Assembly (NCBI GenBank): GCA_016719575.1
Contig: JADJYV010000003.1
Coordinates: forward strand, 77,937 to 141,936
DNA length: 64,000 nt
Origin: Pseudobdellovibrionaceae bacterium
GTDB taxonomy: Bacteria > Bdellovibrionota > Bdellovibrionia > Bdellovibrionales > Bdellovibrionaceae
Direction of reading: 5' to 3'
In this document: positions 13,411 to 21,958 of the stretch, piece by piece
How positions within the stretch are numbered: the first letter of the stretch is position 1
How the letters are laid out: every line of letters begins with the position of its first letter
Translations under genes and position numbers: made by a program
The notes under the pieces: generated by a model
The model's input: only the letters and a program-made list of their open reading frames with translations
The model's database searches: none
What the model was told of the DNA's origin: nothing

Positions 13411-16312
13411 TACAGATTGGCTCCATATATTGTTTTAGATAATCCGGTCCTCCTGTTTTAGACCCAACTCCTGACATTTTAAAGCCACCAAAAGGATGCC
13501 GGTCCACCATGGCACCTGTAATTCCCCGGTTGATGTACAAATTGCCGACCTCGAACTCAGCGCGCACACGGGCAATGTTCGCCGGGCTGCGCGAGAACAG
13601 ACCTCCGGTCAGGGCGTATTCGGTGCTATTTGCAATTTCTAATGCTTGATCCAAGTCTTTGGCGCGAATCACTGCGACGACCGGACCAAAAATTTCTTGC
13701 TGTGCAAGACGAGAGTCCCCCGGCACTTCGCCAAAAATAGTCGCCGGTACAAAGTATCCTTGATTCGGAACAGAGGCCTTGAAAAGCAACGTATGATTTT
13801 TTTCGGCGTCTGCGATTGTGTTGATAATCCGTTCATAGGCTTCTTTGTCGACGACCGGGCCCATATAGGCTTTAGGGTTTTCAGCTGGCAAGATGTCTAT
13901 GCTTTTCGCCGCGGCGACGAGACGATCAACAAAGCGATCGTAAACGTCCTCAAGGACAATAACTCGGCTGGCGGCAGAGCACTTTTGTCCACTAAATCCG
14001 AAGGCAGAGTAGAGCACTCCGCCGACGGCTTCATCGAGATCAGAATCTGTGTCAATGATGACAGCGTTTTTACCGCCCATCTCGATGATGCAGCGTTTGA
14101 CGTGATTTTGTCCCGGATGAACAATGGCCGCTTGTTTTAAGATATGCAAACCCACGGCTTTGGAACCGGTAAAGGCAATGGTGGCAGTGAGAGGATGATT
14201 CACGAGATATTCGCCAACCTCTTCGCCGAGACCAGGTAAGAAGTTAACAACTCCAGGCGGAAATCCCGCCTCTTGAATCATGCGCATCAAGCCGAGAGCG
14301 ACGACAGAAGATTGTTCCGCCGGCTTCATAACAACAGTGTTGCCGGTCACAGTGGCGGCAGCGACCATTCCGCAAAGAATCGCCAGCGGAAAATTCCATG
14401 GAGCAATGACAACCGTGACGCCTCTTGGACGATAACTGTATTGGGAATTTTCTCCTGGAACATTGCCAACACGAAGGGGTTTTTCGAGTTCTCGCATATG
14501 CCGAGCGTAATAGCGGCAGAAGTCAATGGCCTCGCCAATGTCGCCATCAGCCTCAGCCCAGGGTTTGCCGACTTCGTAAACTTGAGTGGCCATTAGTTTG
14601 AATTTATCCCGGGTCATAATGTCAGCGAGTTTATCAACGAAGTCGGCACGTTCGTCTGCTGAGGTGTTTTTCCAAGATTTAAAAGCTGTCAGCGCCGCAG
14701 CGATGGCATTTTCTGCGTCCTGAGTCGTCGCTAAATGAATTTTTCCAACAGTCTGATTGGAGACAGAGGGATTTTCGCGGTCTAAGATTTTTTGTGAGCT
14801 GACAGACGTGTTGTTGATAATCATCGGCACAGTTACGGGAAGAGACTTTTTAATTTCAGCAAGGGCGGCTTCGATGTTTTTACGTGCTTCGGGCATTGCA
14901 AAGTCAACCAGAGGCTCGTTGTAAAATGCCCCGGATTTTTTTGCGATCTGCGAAGAGGTCGGGGTGAGTCCCTGTGCTGGGTCCTTCAAGAGCTCGGCGG
15001 TGGTTTTTCCTTCTGCAAATTTGCCGCGGAGCCAAGACTCGTTAGAGGTGTTCTCAAGAAGACGGCGAACCAAGTAGGCCATCCCAGGGATGAGTTCGCC
15101 TACGGGAGAGTATTCCCGCAGACGATAACCCATATCGACGAGAGATTTTTTAATGGGTTCTGCCATTCCGTACAGCATTTGAAACTCGAGGGCTTCTTTG
15201 GGGATATTGAGTTTTTCAGCATACACCATGCAAGCGGCAAGCGTTCGCACATTGTGAGAGGCAAAAGCTGGACGAATGTGTTTAATATTTTCTAGTAAGT
15301 ACTTGGCGCAGACTTCGTAGTTGGCATCGCTTTCGGCCTTGCTTGTATAAACCGGAACCGGCCAGCCTCGCTGCTCGGCTTCGATCGTTTCGTAATCCCA
15401 GTAAGCTCCCTTAACGAGGCGAACCCAAAAAGGAGTTCCTCTTTTTTGCGCAACCTCGGAGAGCATTTTAACGTCTTCGAAGCTGTCTCGAAGATAGGCT
15501 TGGATGACGATTCCGAAAAACTTATAGTTTTTAAATTCAGCTTCGCTGATGAGCTCGGTAAACACTTCGAGAGTCAGATGCTTGACAGAGTATTGTTCCA
15601 TGTCGAGGTTGATAAAAATATTTTTTTGCATACCGGTACGGAACACATTGCGCAGTCGCTCTTTAAGAATATTTTTTGAGTCATCCCAGGATTTATCATT
15701 GATTTGAGAATAGAGCGCCGTCATTTTGACGGACACATTGACCTTGGGCATAGCGCCTTCGTGATCGCGGTCGATCTGGGGAATTTCTTCCCACTTCTGC
15801 GAGTCCTTCTCTAGCCAGTCGATCAACTCCATGTACTTGCCTTGATAGTCTTGGGCTTCTTTTTCTGAAAGAGTGGCCTCGCCAAGAATATCGACGGTGA
15901 AGGTGATTTTATTTTTGCGCGCTTTTTTTAAGACCGGAAGAGCTTCGTCTGGAGTTTCGCCAGTGATAAACATCTTAGCCATCGCCGTGACATTTTTGCG
16001 AATGGCTCCTGCCATGAGTCCTGGTGCGAGCGAGCCCAGTCCAAGGCCCACATTAAAAACGGAAGGAAGTTCTTCGCCATTTTCAGAAAAGTATTCCTTA
16101 AGGTGACGGGCCACTTCGGTTCCCGAAGTGAGGGCCGGCAGAACATCCACAAAGCGAAACATATTGGTTTTAAATTTTTCGTTTTTCATACTCCATTCCA
16201 TGATGGAGCCATACCAAAAGTCTTTGGAGAAAATAGAGGACTTGGATTGCCCCTCCATGTTCTTAAGAATTTCTTCACCCTTGGATCGAATTTGCGCTTG
16301 GATATCGGACAT
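13364..16312 (-). CDS. putA: Bifunctional proline dehydrogenase / P5C dehydrogenase
   Basis: At 982 residues this is a minimal PutA. Residues about 100-450 form the FAD-dependent proline dehydrogenase barrel (FINLDMEQYSVKHLTLEVF, RLVKGAYWDYE, LYGMAEPIKK). Residues about 500-975 are an aldehyde dehydrogenase with IEMGGKNAVI, the nucleophile in FSGQKCSAASR (about Cys775) and QQEIFGPVVAV. There is no N-terminal ribbon-helix-helix domain, so unlike the E. coli protein it should not act as its own repressor. The enzyme oxidises proline to glutamate, feeding amino acids into the TCA cycle, which suits growth on prey or peptide substrates. GAGGTG precedes the ATG. It may be the last gene of the operon beginning at 17817. 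Confidence 0.95.
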   Translation of the reverse strand: MSDIQAQIRSKGEEILKNMEGQSKSSIFSKDFWYGSIMEWSMKNEKFKTNMFRFVDVLPALTSGTEVARHLKEYFSENGEELPSVFNVGLGLGSLAPGLMAGAIRKNVTAMAKMFITGETPDEALPVLKKARKNKITFTVDILGEATLSEKEAQDYQGKYMELIDWLEKDSQKWEEIPQIDRDHEGAMPKVNVSVKMTALYSQINDKSWDDSKNILKERLRNVFRTGMQKNIFINLDMEQYSVKHLTLEVFTELISEAEFKNYKFFGIVIQAYLRDSFEDVKMLSEVAQKRGTPFWVRLVKGAYWDYETIEAEQRGWPVPVYTSKAESDANYEVCAKYLLENIKHIRPAFASHNVRTLAACMVYAEKLNIPKEALEFQMLYGMAEPIKKSLVDMGYRLREYSPVGELIPGMAYLVRRLLENTSNESWLRGKFAEGKTTAELLKDPAQGLTPTSSQIAKKSGAFYNEPLVDFAMPEARKNIEAALAEIKKSLPVTVPMIINNTSVSSQKILDRENPSVSNQTVGKIHLATTQDAENAIAAALTAFKSWKNTSADERADFVDKLADIMTRDKFKLMATQVYEVGKPWAEADGDIGEAIDFCRYYARHMRELEKPLRVGNVPGENSQYSYRPRGVTVVIAPWNFPLAILCGMVAAATVTGNTVVMKPAEQSSVVALGLMRMIQEAGFPPGVVNFLPGLGEEVGEYLVNHPLTATIAFTGSKAVGLHILKQAAIVHPGQNHVKRCIIEMGGKNAVIIDTDSDLDEAVGGVLYSAFGFSGQKCSAASRVIVLEDVYDRFVDRLVAAAKSIDILPAENPKAYMGPVVDKEAYERIINTIADAEKNHTLLFKASVPNQGYFVPATIFGEVPGDSRLAQQEIFGPVVAVIRAKDLDQALEIANSTEYALTGGLFSRSPANIARVRAEFEVGNLYINRGITGAMVDRHPFGGFKMSGVGSKTGGPDYLKQYMEPICITENTLRRGFAPAEE

Positions 16313-16376
16313 TTTTCACCTCAAATTGAAGGTCCGCATATTGGCTCTCAGTGAGCAAAAACTCAAGGGCCTCGCC

Positions 16377-16754
16377 TCAACGCGTCGCAGGATTTTCGTA
16401 ATCTTTGCGGCTCAAAGGCAGAAGTCCGTGGGACCTGCGGGCTTCGTCGCAGCGGGGGTTGTGTTTGCCGTCTTCGTAAGAGGCTATAAAGGTGCGACAA
16501 GGTGTGGGACGATTTTCGTAAATTGTACAGTGGGCGTTTTTTCCGATTCTGCCTGTAAGACCTACGCATTTGGGGTTGTGCTTGACCTCAGTGCCTTTCA
16601 TGCAGCGGTGGACAGAGTCAAGCTCAGTAACATGTTCTGGGGGGACTTTCCAAACCCCATCAGGCTCGGACTCGCGCCAGTAAAAGGCCACTCGAAAGTG
16701 AGCGCAACAGGCGCCGCAGCCGAGGCAAGGGTGAGGTTTTATCGCAGGGTCCAC
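16377..16754 (-). CDS. YkgJ-family cysteine-cluster protein
   Basis: The likely start is the GTG at 16754, which gives 125 residues and overlaps the preceding gene by 16 bp; a longer reading would run through that gene. The N-terminus carries CLGCGACCAHF, followed by CMKG, KCVGLTG, HCTIYENRPTPCRTF and RCDEAR. This eight-cysteine arrangement is the YkgJ signature (CxxCxxCC with later YxxRPxxCRxF), proposed to bind a metal or iron-sulfur cluster. The biochemical role of the family is unsettled. It sits between the FAH-type enzyme and putA in a run of same-strand genes. Confidence 0.85.
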   Translation of the reverse strand: MDPAIKPHPCLGCGACCAHFRVAFYWRESEPDGVWKVPPEHVTELDSVHRCMKGTEVKHNPKCVGLTGRIGKNAHCTIYENRPTPCRTFIASYEDGKHNPRCDEARRSHGLLPLSRKDYENPATR

Positions 16755-17326
16755 TCGTGTCGGACCTTTCCGGGAATTTCTGCGAGGGCCAGGTCGCCGC
16801 GTTGAAGCGGGCCAACACCCGCCGGAGTGCCTGTCAGCAGAAGATCCCCGGGGCAAACTGGAAAGTGTTCTTTGATGTACTCCAACTGCTGATCAATCGA
16901 AAAAATCATTTGCGAGGTATTGCCCTTTTGACGGAGTTGTCCATTCACGCTTAATAAGATGTCTAAGTTTTTAAGTTCGCTGATTGTGTCGACAGCAAAG
17001 AAAGAAGAAAGAGGGCAGGCTCCGGTAAAAGATTTTGCCAACGTCCACGGCGAGCCCTTGGCCTTGAGTTGATTCTGAAAATGGCGCTCGGTTAGATCCA
17101 AGGCGACGGCCGCTTTATGCACCTCAAGGCGCTCGTCGAACTGTAGGGCGAGCTCCACTTCGTGATGCACTTCAACAGTCCAAGCAGGGAGGACGACCTC
17201 GGTTGTCTGAACTACGCAGCTACCGGCCTTCAAAAAAATCAGAGGTTCTGAGGGGATTTCATTGCCGAGCTCTTTCGCATGATCTGCATAATTACGACCG
17301 ATGGCCCAAATATTTCTGATGATCAT
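16739..17326 (-). CDS. Fumarylacetoacetate hydrolase family enzyme
   Basis: The 195-residue protein is a short FAH-fold enzyme of the YcgM/FAHD1 type. It opens with WAIGRNYADHAKELG, has FLKAGSCVV, the metal-binding HHEVELAL segment, AKSFTGACPLSSF and PGDLLLTGTPAGVGPLQRGD near the end. Relatives hydrolyse acylpyruvates or decarboxylate oxaloacetate with Mg or Mn. It overlaps the phosphatase gene upstream by four bases (ATGA) and the YkgJ gene downstream, so all three are probably translationally coupled. The exact substrate cannot be told from sequence. Confidence 0.85.
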   Translation of the reverse strand: MIIRNIWAIGRNYADHAKELGNEIPSEPLIFLKAGSCVVQTTEVVLPAWTVEVHHEVELALQFDERLEVHKAAVALDLTERHFQNQLKAKGSPWTLAKSFTGACPLSSFFAVDTISELKNLDILLSVNGQLRQKGNTSQMIFSIDQQLEYIKEHFPVCPGDLLLTGTPAGVGPLQRGDLALAEIPGKVRHEWTLR

Positions 17327-17817
17327 GTTTGGATCCTCTCAAAGCGGCGTAGAATCCAGAGTCCTTCGAGAATATCAAATTCCATAAACTGTGCAGGATT
17401 CCAATGCCAATAGCGAGTTTCGAGCAGGTCCGTATCTGCAGCAATGAGCGACAAGGATTCTTCGATCCAGTCATGGTGGGTGCAGAGATAGATAATATCT
17501 TTCTCTGAAAACTTTTTTTCTAAAGACAAAACAAATTTTTGAATACGGGCCCTAAAAAACTCTGAGGTTTCAAAGGGCTCGCGTTGATCGAGATCGGTAA
17601 CGATCTGAACCTGTGATTGGCAGAGTTGCGCTGCTGGCATTAAAGTTCTTTGGGCGCGAAGGCGCGGAGATGTTAAAAACTGAGTGCCGCGAAAAAAATC
17701 GCCGCTGGTTATTAATGCTGCGATCCTGTTCGCCTGCTCGTGACCGCCTCTGGTTAAATCGGGGTCTTTAAGGGGGACGGAATCTTTTTGTCCATGCCGA
17801 AAAAGGTAGACCTTCAT
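17323..17817 (-). CDS. SixA-like histidine phosphatase
   Basis: The ATG at 17817 has TAGGAG immediately upstream and starts directly at MKVYLFRHGQKDS, so the upstream in-frame extension is rejected. RHG (His8-9 region), LTSPRLRAQRT and the late CTHHDWIEE supply the phosphoglycerate-mutase-like catalytic pocket with the phosphate-accepting histidine and the second histidine. Its size (164 residues) fits SixA phosphohistidine phosphatases more than sugar mutases. It is the first gene of the minus-strand group running to putA and is divergent from hslO; the two starts are 65 bp apart. Confidence 0.8.
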   Translation of the reverse strand: MKVYLFRHGQKDSVPLKDPDLTRGGHEQANRIAALITSGDFFRGTQFLTSPRLRAQRTLMPAAQLCQSQVQIVTDLDQREPFETSEFFRARIQKFVLSLEKKFSEKDIIYLCTHHDWIEESLSLIAADTDLLETRYWHWNPAQFMEFDILEGLWILRRFERIQT

Positions 17818-17881
17818 GTCTCCTATGATTGCTTTTAAAATGGCCTTTTGATACCTTTGACACTCACTGTCTGGAGAGTTC

Positions 17882-18778
17882 ATGAAAAAAACTGTTCATC
17901 GCTTTGTATCTGACGACTTCACTCTTCGGATTGCGGCTGTTGACTCCACGGCTGTTGTTGCTGAAATGCAGCGCCTACAAAAGACTTATCCTTTGCCAAC
18001 AGTGGCGGTCGGGCGAGCAATGACAGGGGCTTTGTTGATGGCAAGCCATCTGAAAGAAGGACAGCAGGTCGGATTGTATTTTAAAGGAAGTGGTCCTCTC
18101 GCTGCTGTCTATGCCGAAGCTAATTTTGAAGGCCAAGTCCGGGGTTACTCTCCGGTCCCTTTGTATGAGCCACCTAATTACGACAAGGGGCTCAGCCTAA
18201 AAGATTATATGGGGGAGGGGCTCTTGACGGTCACACGGCACCTTCCATTTCAAAAACAACCTCACAACGGTACGGTGGAGATGGTTAGCGGCGAAATCGG
18301 CGACGATATCGCTCATTATTTAATTCAGTCCCATCAAATTCGCAGCCTCGTCTCTTTAGGTGTCTATTTGGACACTTACGGGCAGGTGAAGGCCTCAGGA
18401 GGGGTGATTGTGGAAGTCATGCCAGGGGTTGAAGAGTCTTTGGTGGATCAAATTCAAAAAAATGCGGAAGATTTTAAAGAAAATATTTCGAAGATGCTTT
18501 TGGATGGGGCCCAACCAATTGATTTAGTGAAGCCTTATCTCCGGGGCATTTCTTTTTCACAACTTGAGCACAACCACCCGGTGACTTATTATTGCCCTTG
18601 CACAAAAGACAGAGTGGTTCGTGCACTCGAAACTCTAGGGCTATCGGAGATCGAGGATATGATTTCTAAGAATGAGGCTGCCGAAGTTGTTTGTCAGATG
18701 TGTGGGCGGCCTTACGAGGTTCCTGTTTCTGAGTTGCTCGAGCTCAAAGAAAAGCTACACAAAGATAGTCTGCACTAA
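17882..18778 (+). CDS. hslO: Redox-regulated chaperone Hsp33
   Basis: The 298-residue protein follows Hsp33 from end to end: AVGRAMTGALLMASHLK and YFKGSGPLAAVYAEAN in the N-terminal domain, then the zinc switch with CPC (about residue 237) and CQMC (about 270). In the family the four cysteines hold zinc when reduced; oxidation releases zinc, unfolds the linker and turns on chaperone activity. The pattern is complete, so the redox switch should work. It starts divergently from the SixA-like gene with a short shared upstream region. Confidence 0.95.
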   Translation: MKKTVHRFVSDDFTLRIAAVDSTAVVAEMQRLQKTYPLPTVAVGRAMTGALLMASHLKEGQQVGLYFKGSGPLAAVYAEANFEGQVRGYSPVPLYEPPNYDKGLSLKDYMGEGLLTVTRHLPFQKQPHNGTVEMVSGEIGDDIAHYLIQSHQIRSLVSLGVYLDTYGQVKASGGVIVEVMPGVEESLVDQIQKNAEDFKENISKMLLDGAQPIDLVKPYLRGISFSQLEHNHPVTYYCPCTKDRVVRALETLGLSEIEDMISKNEAAEVVCQMCGRPYEVPVSELLELKEKLHKDSLH

Positions 18779-19335
18779 ACTCATATAAATCCAACGAACG
18801 CGCGAGAGCCGGGGTGGGGAGCTTTGCTTCCTCCGGCTTGATGGCGGGATTTGTTGGTGGGCTGCTCAGCTCCATAGAGACCGCGACTGCGGCGGAGCTG
18901 GGTGAGTGATAGTCTCTTCTAAAGCAAGTCCTGTACCAAAATGAGACTCTAAATGATTTCAAGTAGTTAACCTCTTGGTGCCATTCTGGCCAAAGGTCGG
19001 ATGGTCTTAACCTACTAAAAAGAGTGCGCTTTTGTCTCTCGAGGCCTGATTATACTCTCCCAAACTTATTGTTATAGCTGCTTGCATTTTACGAACAAAT
19101 CGCGGCAAACGGGTGTTAGAAAGTCGACAGCATTTTTTCTAAATAAAATCAAGATGTTAGGAAAAAGTCTCAAGTTGAGAAGGGCGCAATCTGTGGCGAG
19201 TTCAAAACTCCATCGAAAGATTATTTTTAAAAAACTACGTAAAAACAAATAGATACATTCAATCTCACGGGCTGATTTCTTGGCCTCTCCTTTGTATTAG
19301 CATTTGGTGAGATGTGAAGTAGGAGATGTGTATTC
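18779..19335. other. Long intergenic region with a GC-rich structured part
   Basis: These 557 bp lie between hslO and the matrixin gene. Positions 18800-18910 are GC-rich and can fold: AGCCGG pairs with CCGGCT, and CAGCTCC with GGAGCTG. A 72-codon minus-strand frame covers this part (18744-18962), has no ribosome site and overlaps the end of hslO, so I do not call it. The rest is AT-rich. At 18934-18948 TACCAAAATGAGACT resembles sequences at 8474 and 23165. The structured part could be a small RNA or a gene relic. Confidence 0.35.
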
Positions 19336-19959
19336 ATGTGGAAGTATTTGGCCTTCGTAGCAGCCCCCATTATTGCCTTTGGCATTCAGGCGTGCGCACC
19401 CAAATCACAAGATGATTGTGGCTTTGTGCAAAACGTTTATGGCGAGCGTATTTCATGGAAGGGGCAGTATCCTGTGGCGATGTATATTCATGAATCTGTT
19501 CCACAAGAATATGTTGGCGCGATTGTCGCCGCTGCAAAGACTTGGCAGGATGCGGCCGGAACTCCTTTGTTTAATATTGTCACAAATCAGCGTGTGACGG
19601 GACCCATCACAGCTCAAAAAGATTCAAGAAACGTCATATACTTCCTCAACACGTGGGAGGAGGACAAGGCCGCAGAGCAGGCACGGACGTCAATTTATTG
19701 GATTGGAGATCAAATAAGGGAAGCCGACATGCGTATTAATGGAAAGTTTACTTATTATTGGAATTCACCGGGAATGGCGAGTTTTACGCAAGCAAGTTCC
19801 GTTAATATTGAGGCGCTGTTTATCCATGAACTTGGGCATGTTTTGGGGCTCAAACACAATGATGGAAGCAATAGCGTGATGGCGACTTATCTGGCGAATA
19901 ATTCGGATCGGGTGAATATTGCAGAAGCGGATAGAAGCGCGTTGCGATGTGAGTATTAG
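19336..19959 (+). CDS. Matrixin-type zinc metalloprotease lipoprotein
   Basis: The protein begins with a lipoprotein-like signal (WKYLAFVAAPIIAFGIQAC). The zinc site HELGHVLGLKH (His164, His168, His174) is the extended HExxHxxGxxH of metzincins, followed by NSVMATYLA, which provides the Met-turn. At 207 residues it is a compact matrixin (M10-like) domain without extra modules or an evident cysteine-switch propeptide. Such enzymes act on extracellular or periplasmic proteins. It lies alone, with a long upstream region and the short gene at 20057 downstream on the same strand. Confidence 0.85.
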   Translation: MWKYLAFVAAPIIAFGIQACAPKSQDDCGFVQNVYGERISWKGQYPVAMYIHESVPQEYVGAIVAAAKTWQDAAGTPLFNIVTNQRVTGPITAQKDSRNVIYFLNTWEEDKAAEQARTSIYWIGDQIREADMRINGKFTYYWNSPGMASFTQASSVNIEALFIHELGHVLGLKHNDGSNSVMATYLANNSDRVNIAEADRSALRCEY

Positions 19960-20056
19960 AGCTGGTTGTAAATTATTTATGTAAGGTTTTTTAAGTTGTG
20001 AAGCCTGCGAACTTGCCTTTAGACTTGATCGTTGGAAGAAATGAAAGGGAGTCAAC

Positions 20057-20293
20057 ATGAGACTTAATCAGAAAAAAGTGGAAAGTCTGGCGACCACCGA
20101 TGAGGCTTTAGAAGCGGATTTGGCAGCGGCGACTCTCGTTGAACATCGCTCCTACCATGAGCTCGAAGACTCTCCTATTTTAGAGGTTGATACCCTCACT
20201 CAGTTTAAAACCAACTTGCAGGTCCTTGCAGATTTGACCTCGCGTCTTTCTTTTTTAAATCGTGAAATTCGTTACGTTATGAAAGCGGAGTGA
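20057..20293 (+). CDS. Small protein of unknown function
   Basis: The 78-residue product is soluble and probably helical (EALEADLAAATLVEH, DLTSRLSFLNREIRYVMKAE), with no signal peptide, cysteines or recognised domain. AAGGGAG precedes the ATG by about seven bases. It ends six bases before the end of the convergent coiled-coil gene. It is judged real from its ribosome site and codon use. Confidence 0.65.
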   Translation: MRLNQKKVESLATTDEALEADLAAATLVEHRSYHELEDSPILEVDTLTQFKTNLQVLADLTSRLSFLNREIRYVMKAE

Positions 20294-20298
20294 GTTTT

Positions 20299-21594
20299 TC
20301 ACGCTTTCCTACTGAGTTTACGAAGGCCATCAAAACTGTTAAGTTTTGGGATCCAAATAGAGACAAAGTCGCCGCTACGTTCCCTGGTCATGCCCTCAGT
20401 GATAACGGGTTTGCCAAAATCAAAATCTTCGCGGAAGCTTTGGAAATTGTTCGTTGAAAGCTTTCGACCTTCTTCTTCAATCTGATCTCTAAAGGCCCGT
20501 TTGCCTGAGATCGAAGCGCGATCATCTTTAATGGTGATTTTGACGCTGTCTTTTTCATGTTCTGGAACATAGGCCTCAATAATGTAGAAATCAGGATTTT
20601 CACGAAGGCGGTTTCCGCGTTCTTGTAGTTTGTAAAAGGGGTCGTCTTCTTTATTTCTGTAGCTTTCACTCTCTTTGAAGAACTTTTTCTTCATTTCGAC
20701 TTGTTCCTTTAGAAGATTGATATTCTGAATCTTTAAGGACTCGCGGTTGGCAGCTTCATTTTTGGTGTAGGTAGAATCAAAGCGCTTGTTCTGTTCTTTG
20801 AGCTGCTGTCCGTAGGCGTTTTTGTTACGGGCGAGGCGCTTTTGGTATTGCTCGTTAAGCCCTTGTTCTTTTGAGGTCCATTGCTTTTCTTGATTATCAA
20901 AACGTTTTTCGTATTCACCCTCTTGCCGTTTGAGTTGTTTTTCTTGAATTTCCTGACGGCCCTTTATTTGTTGCTGTCCCTGGACAGCGGTTGTGTCATA
21001 GTCTTTCTTAATGTTTTCTTGCAGCTTCGCTTGCGCTTTTTGGCCCTTTTCGGATTCGTTTCTTATCATTTGTTCGTTGCCTGCTCGAATCGTCTCAATC
21101 CGATTTTGCGAGAACCCTTGCTGTCGTTCCAAATCTTGTTTGAATTTGCTTTTAATATGTTGAATTTCTTGGCCTGATTCCGATCGAACCTGTTCAACCT
21201 TTCGTTTTTGGAAGGCTTCAATTTCTTCTAGTTTTTGTTGGGTGTGGGCACGGCTTAAATCAATCTGCTCTTGGCGTTGCCTCTGCGTTTCAGCAATTTT
21301 ACGTCGATAGTCCATTTCTATGTTATTTATTTGCGCTTCACTTTGCCCGCTAATTTTTTTTCGGCTTTCGTTGACTTGGGCAAGGGTCTCATCTTGTTTT
21401 TTTCGAATGTGGTTGATTGCTGCTTCGCCTTGGCCCTGGGTTTCTTCTTTTCGGCCGGCGTAATATTCTTTTAATTCGGCAAGCTGTCGTTCTTGCTCGC
21501 TGGCATACTTTTTTCGTTTTTTTCCGTACTCCGCCTGAAGGTCGCTCAAATCATTTTGCTGTTCGCGTCGTGCGCGTGAAGACTCAACTGACAT
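20299..21594 (-). CDS. Long coiled-coil protein with C-terminal Hsp20/alpha-crystallin-like domain
   Basis: Residues 1-320 are almost entirely Glu/Gln/Lys/Arg with heptad spacing and few prolines, so they should form an extended coiled coil. The last 100 residues change character: FYIIEAYVPEHEKDSVKITI, then DDRASISGKRAF and FVSIWIPKL resemble the beta-sandwich of small heat-shock proteins, including the closing I-x-I/PK element. The similarity is by eye and needs a profile search. The combination would give a fibrous scaffold with a chaperone-like head. GGAGGGAG lies nine bases before the ATG. The gene stands alone on the minus strand. Confidence 0.7.
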   Translation of the reverse strand: MSVESSRARREQQNDLSDLQAEYGKKRKKYASEQERQLAELKEYYAGRKEETQGQGEAAINHIRKKQDETLAQVNESRKKISGQSEAQINNIEMDYRRKIAETQRQRQEQIDLSRAHTQQKLEEIEAFQKRKVEQVRSESGQEIQHIKSKFKQDLERQQGFSQNRIETIRAGNEQMIRNESEKGQKAQAKLQENIKKDYDTTAVQGQQQIKGRQEIQEKQLKRQEGEYEKRFDNQEKQWTSKEQGLNEQYQKRLARNKNAYGQQLKEQNKRFDSTYTKNEAANRESLKIQNINLLKEQVEMKKKFFKESESYRNKEDDPFYKLQERGNRLRENPDFYIIEAYVPEHEKDSVKITIKDDRASISGKRAFRDQIEEEGRKLSTNNFQSFREDFDFGKPVITEGMTRERSGDFVSIWIPKLNSFDGLRKLSRKA

Positions 21595-21667
21595 AAACGC
21601 ATCTCCCTCCGTGGAAAAGACGTAAACTGCTGTTTCTCAAATTATAACAAAGACAGTGAGATCTGTC

Positions 21668-21955
21668 TTAGGGATTTGCACTCGGAGCTGGGCTTTGGGC
21701 TTTAGGGTTCGGACAGTGGGGCTGCAGGCCTCCTGTTCGTCCGAAGCAGCGCCAAGTTTGTTGATAGGTGATGTTCTCGTTTGCTTGAAGGGGGTAATAC
21801 CGAGGGTATTGATGGGGATCGAGGGTGCTTTCAACCAATCGAACGTCTTGGGTCTTGTTGTTTTTAATTTCTAAAAGAAAAACGCGATACTCAGCGGCGC
21901 CTTGAGCGCAATGGAGGAACACAACAAGAAGGGTCCAAAGTCTCACAGTTTTCAT
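21668..21955 (-). CDS. Small secreted protein of unknown function
   Basis: The 95-residue protein has a signal peptide (LWTLLVVFLHCAQGAAEY) and a short mature part with two further cysteines (RCFGRTG, PHCPNPK) and a Pro/Ala-rich tail. It starts three bases after the stop of the PA14-type lipoprotein gene and has little ribosome site of its own, so it is probably translated by coupling. The two products may act together at the envelope; this is inference from spacing only. Confidence 0.7.
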   Translation of the reverse strand: MKTVRLWTLLVVFLHCAQGAAEYRVFLLEIKNNKTQDVRLVESTLDPHQYPRYYPLQANENITYQQTWRCFGRTGGLQPHCPNPKAQSPAPSANP

Positions 21956-21958
21956 AGT

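Noticed and set aside
16128..16805. Plus-strand 225-codon frame opposite the putA start and the YkgJ gene
   Set aside because: It is antisense to two recognised genes with complete motifs.
18744..18962. Minus-strand 72-codon frame between hslO and the matrixin gene
   Set aside because: It overlaps the hslO end, has no ribosome site and coincides with a GC-rich foldable region.
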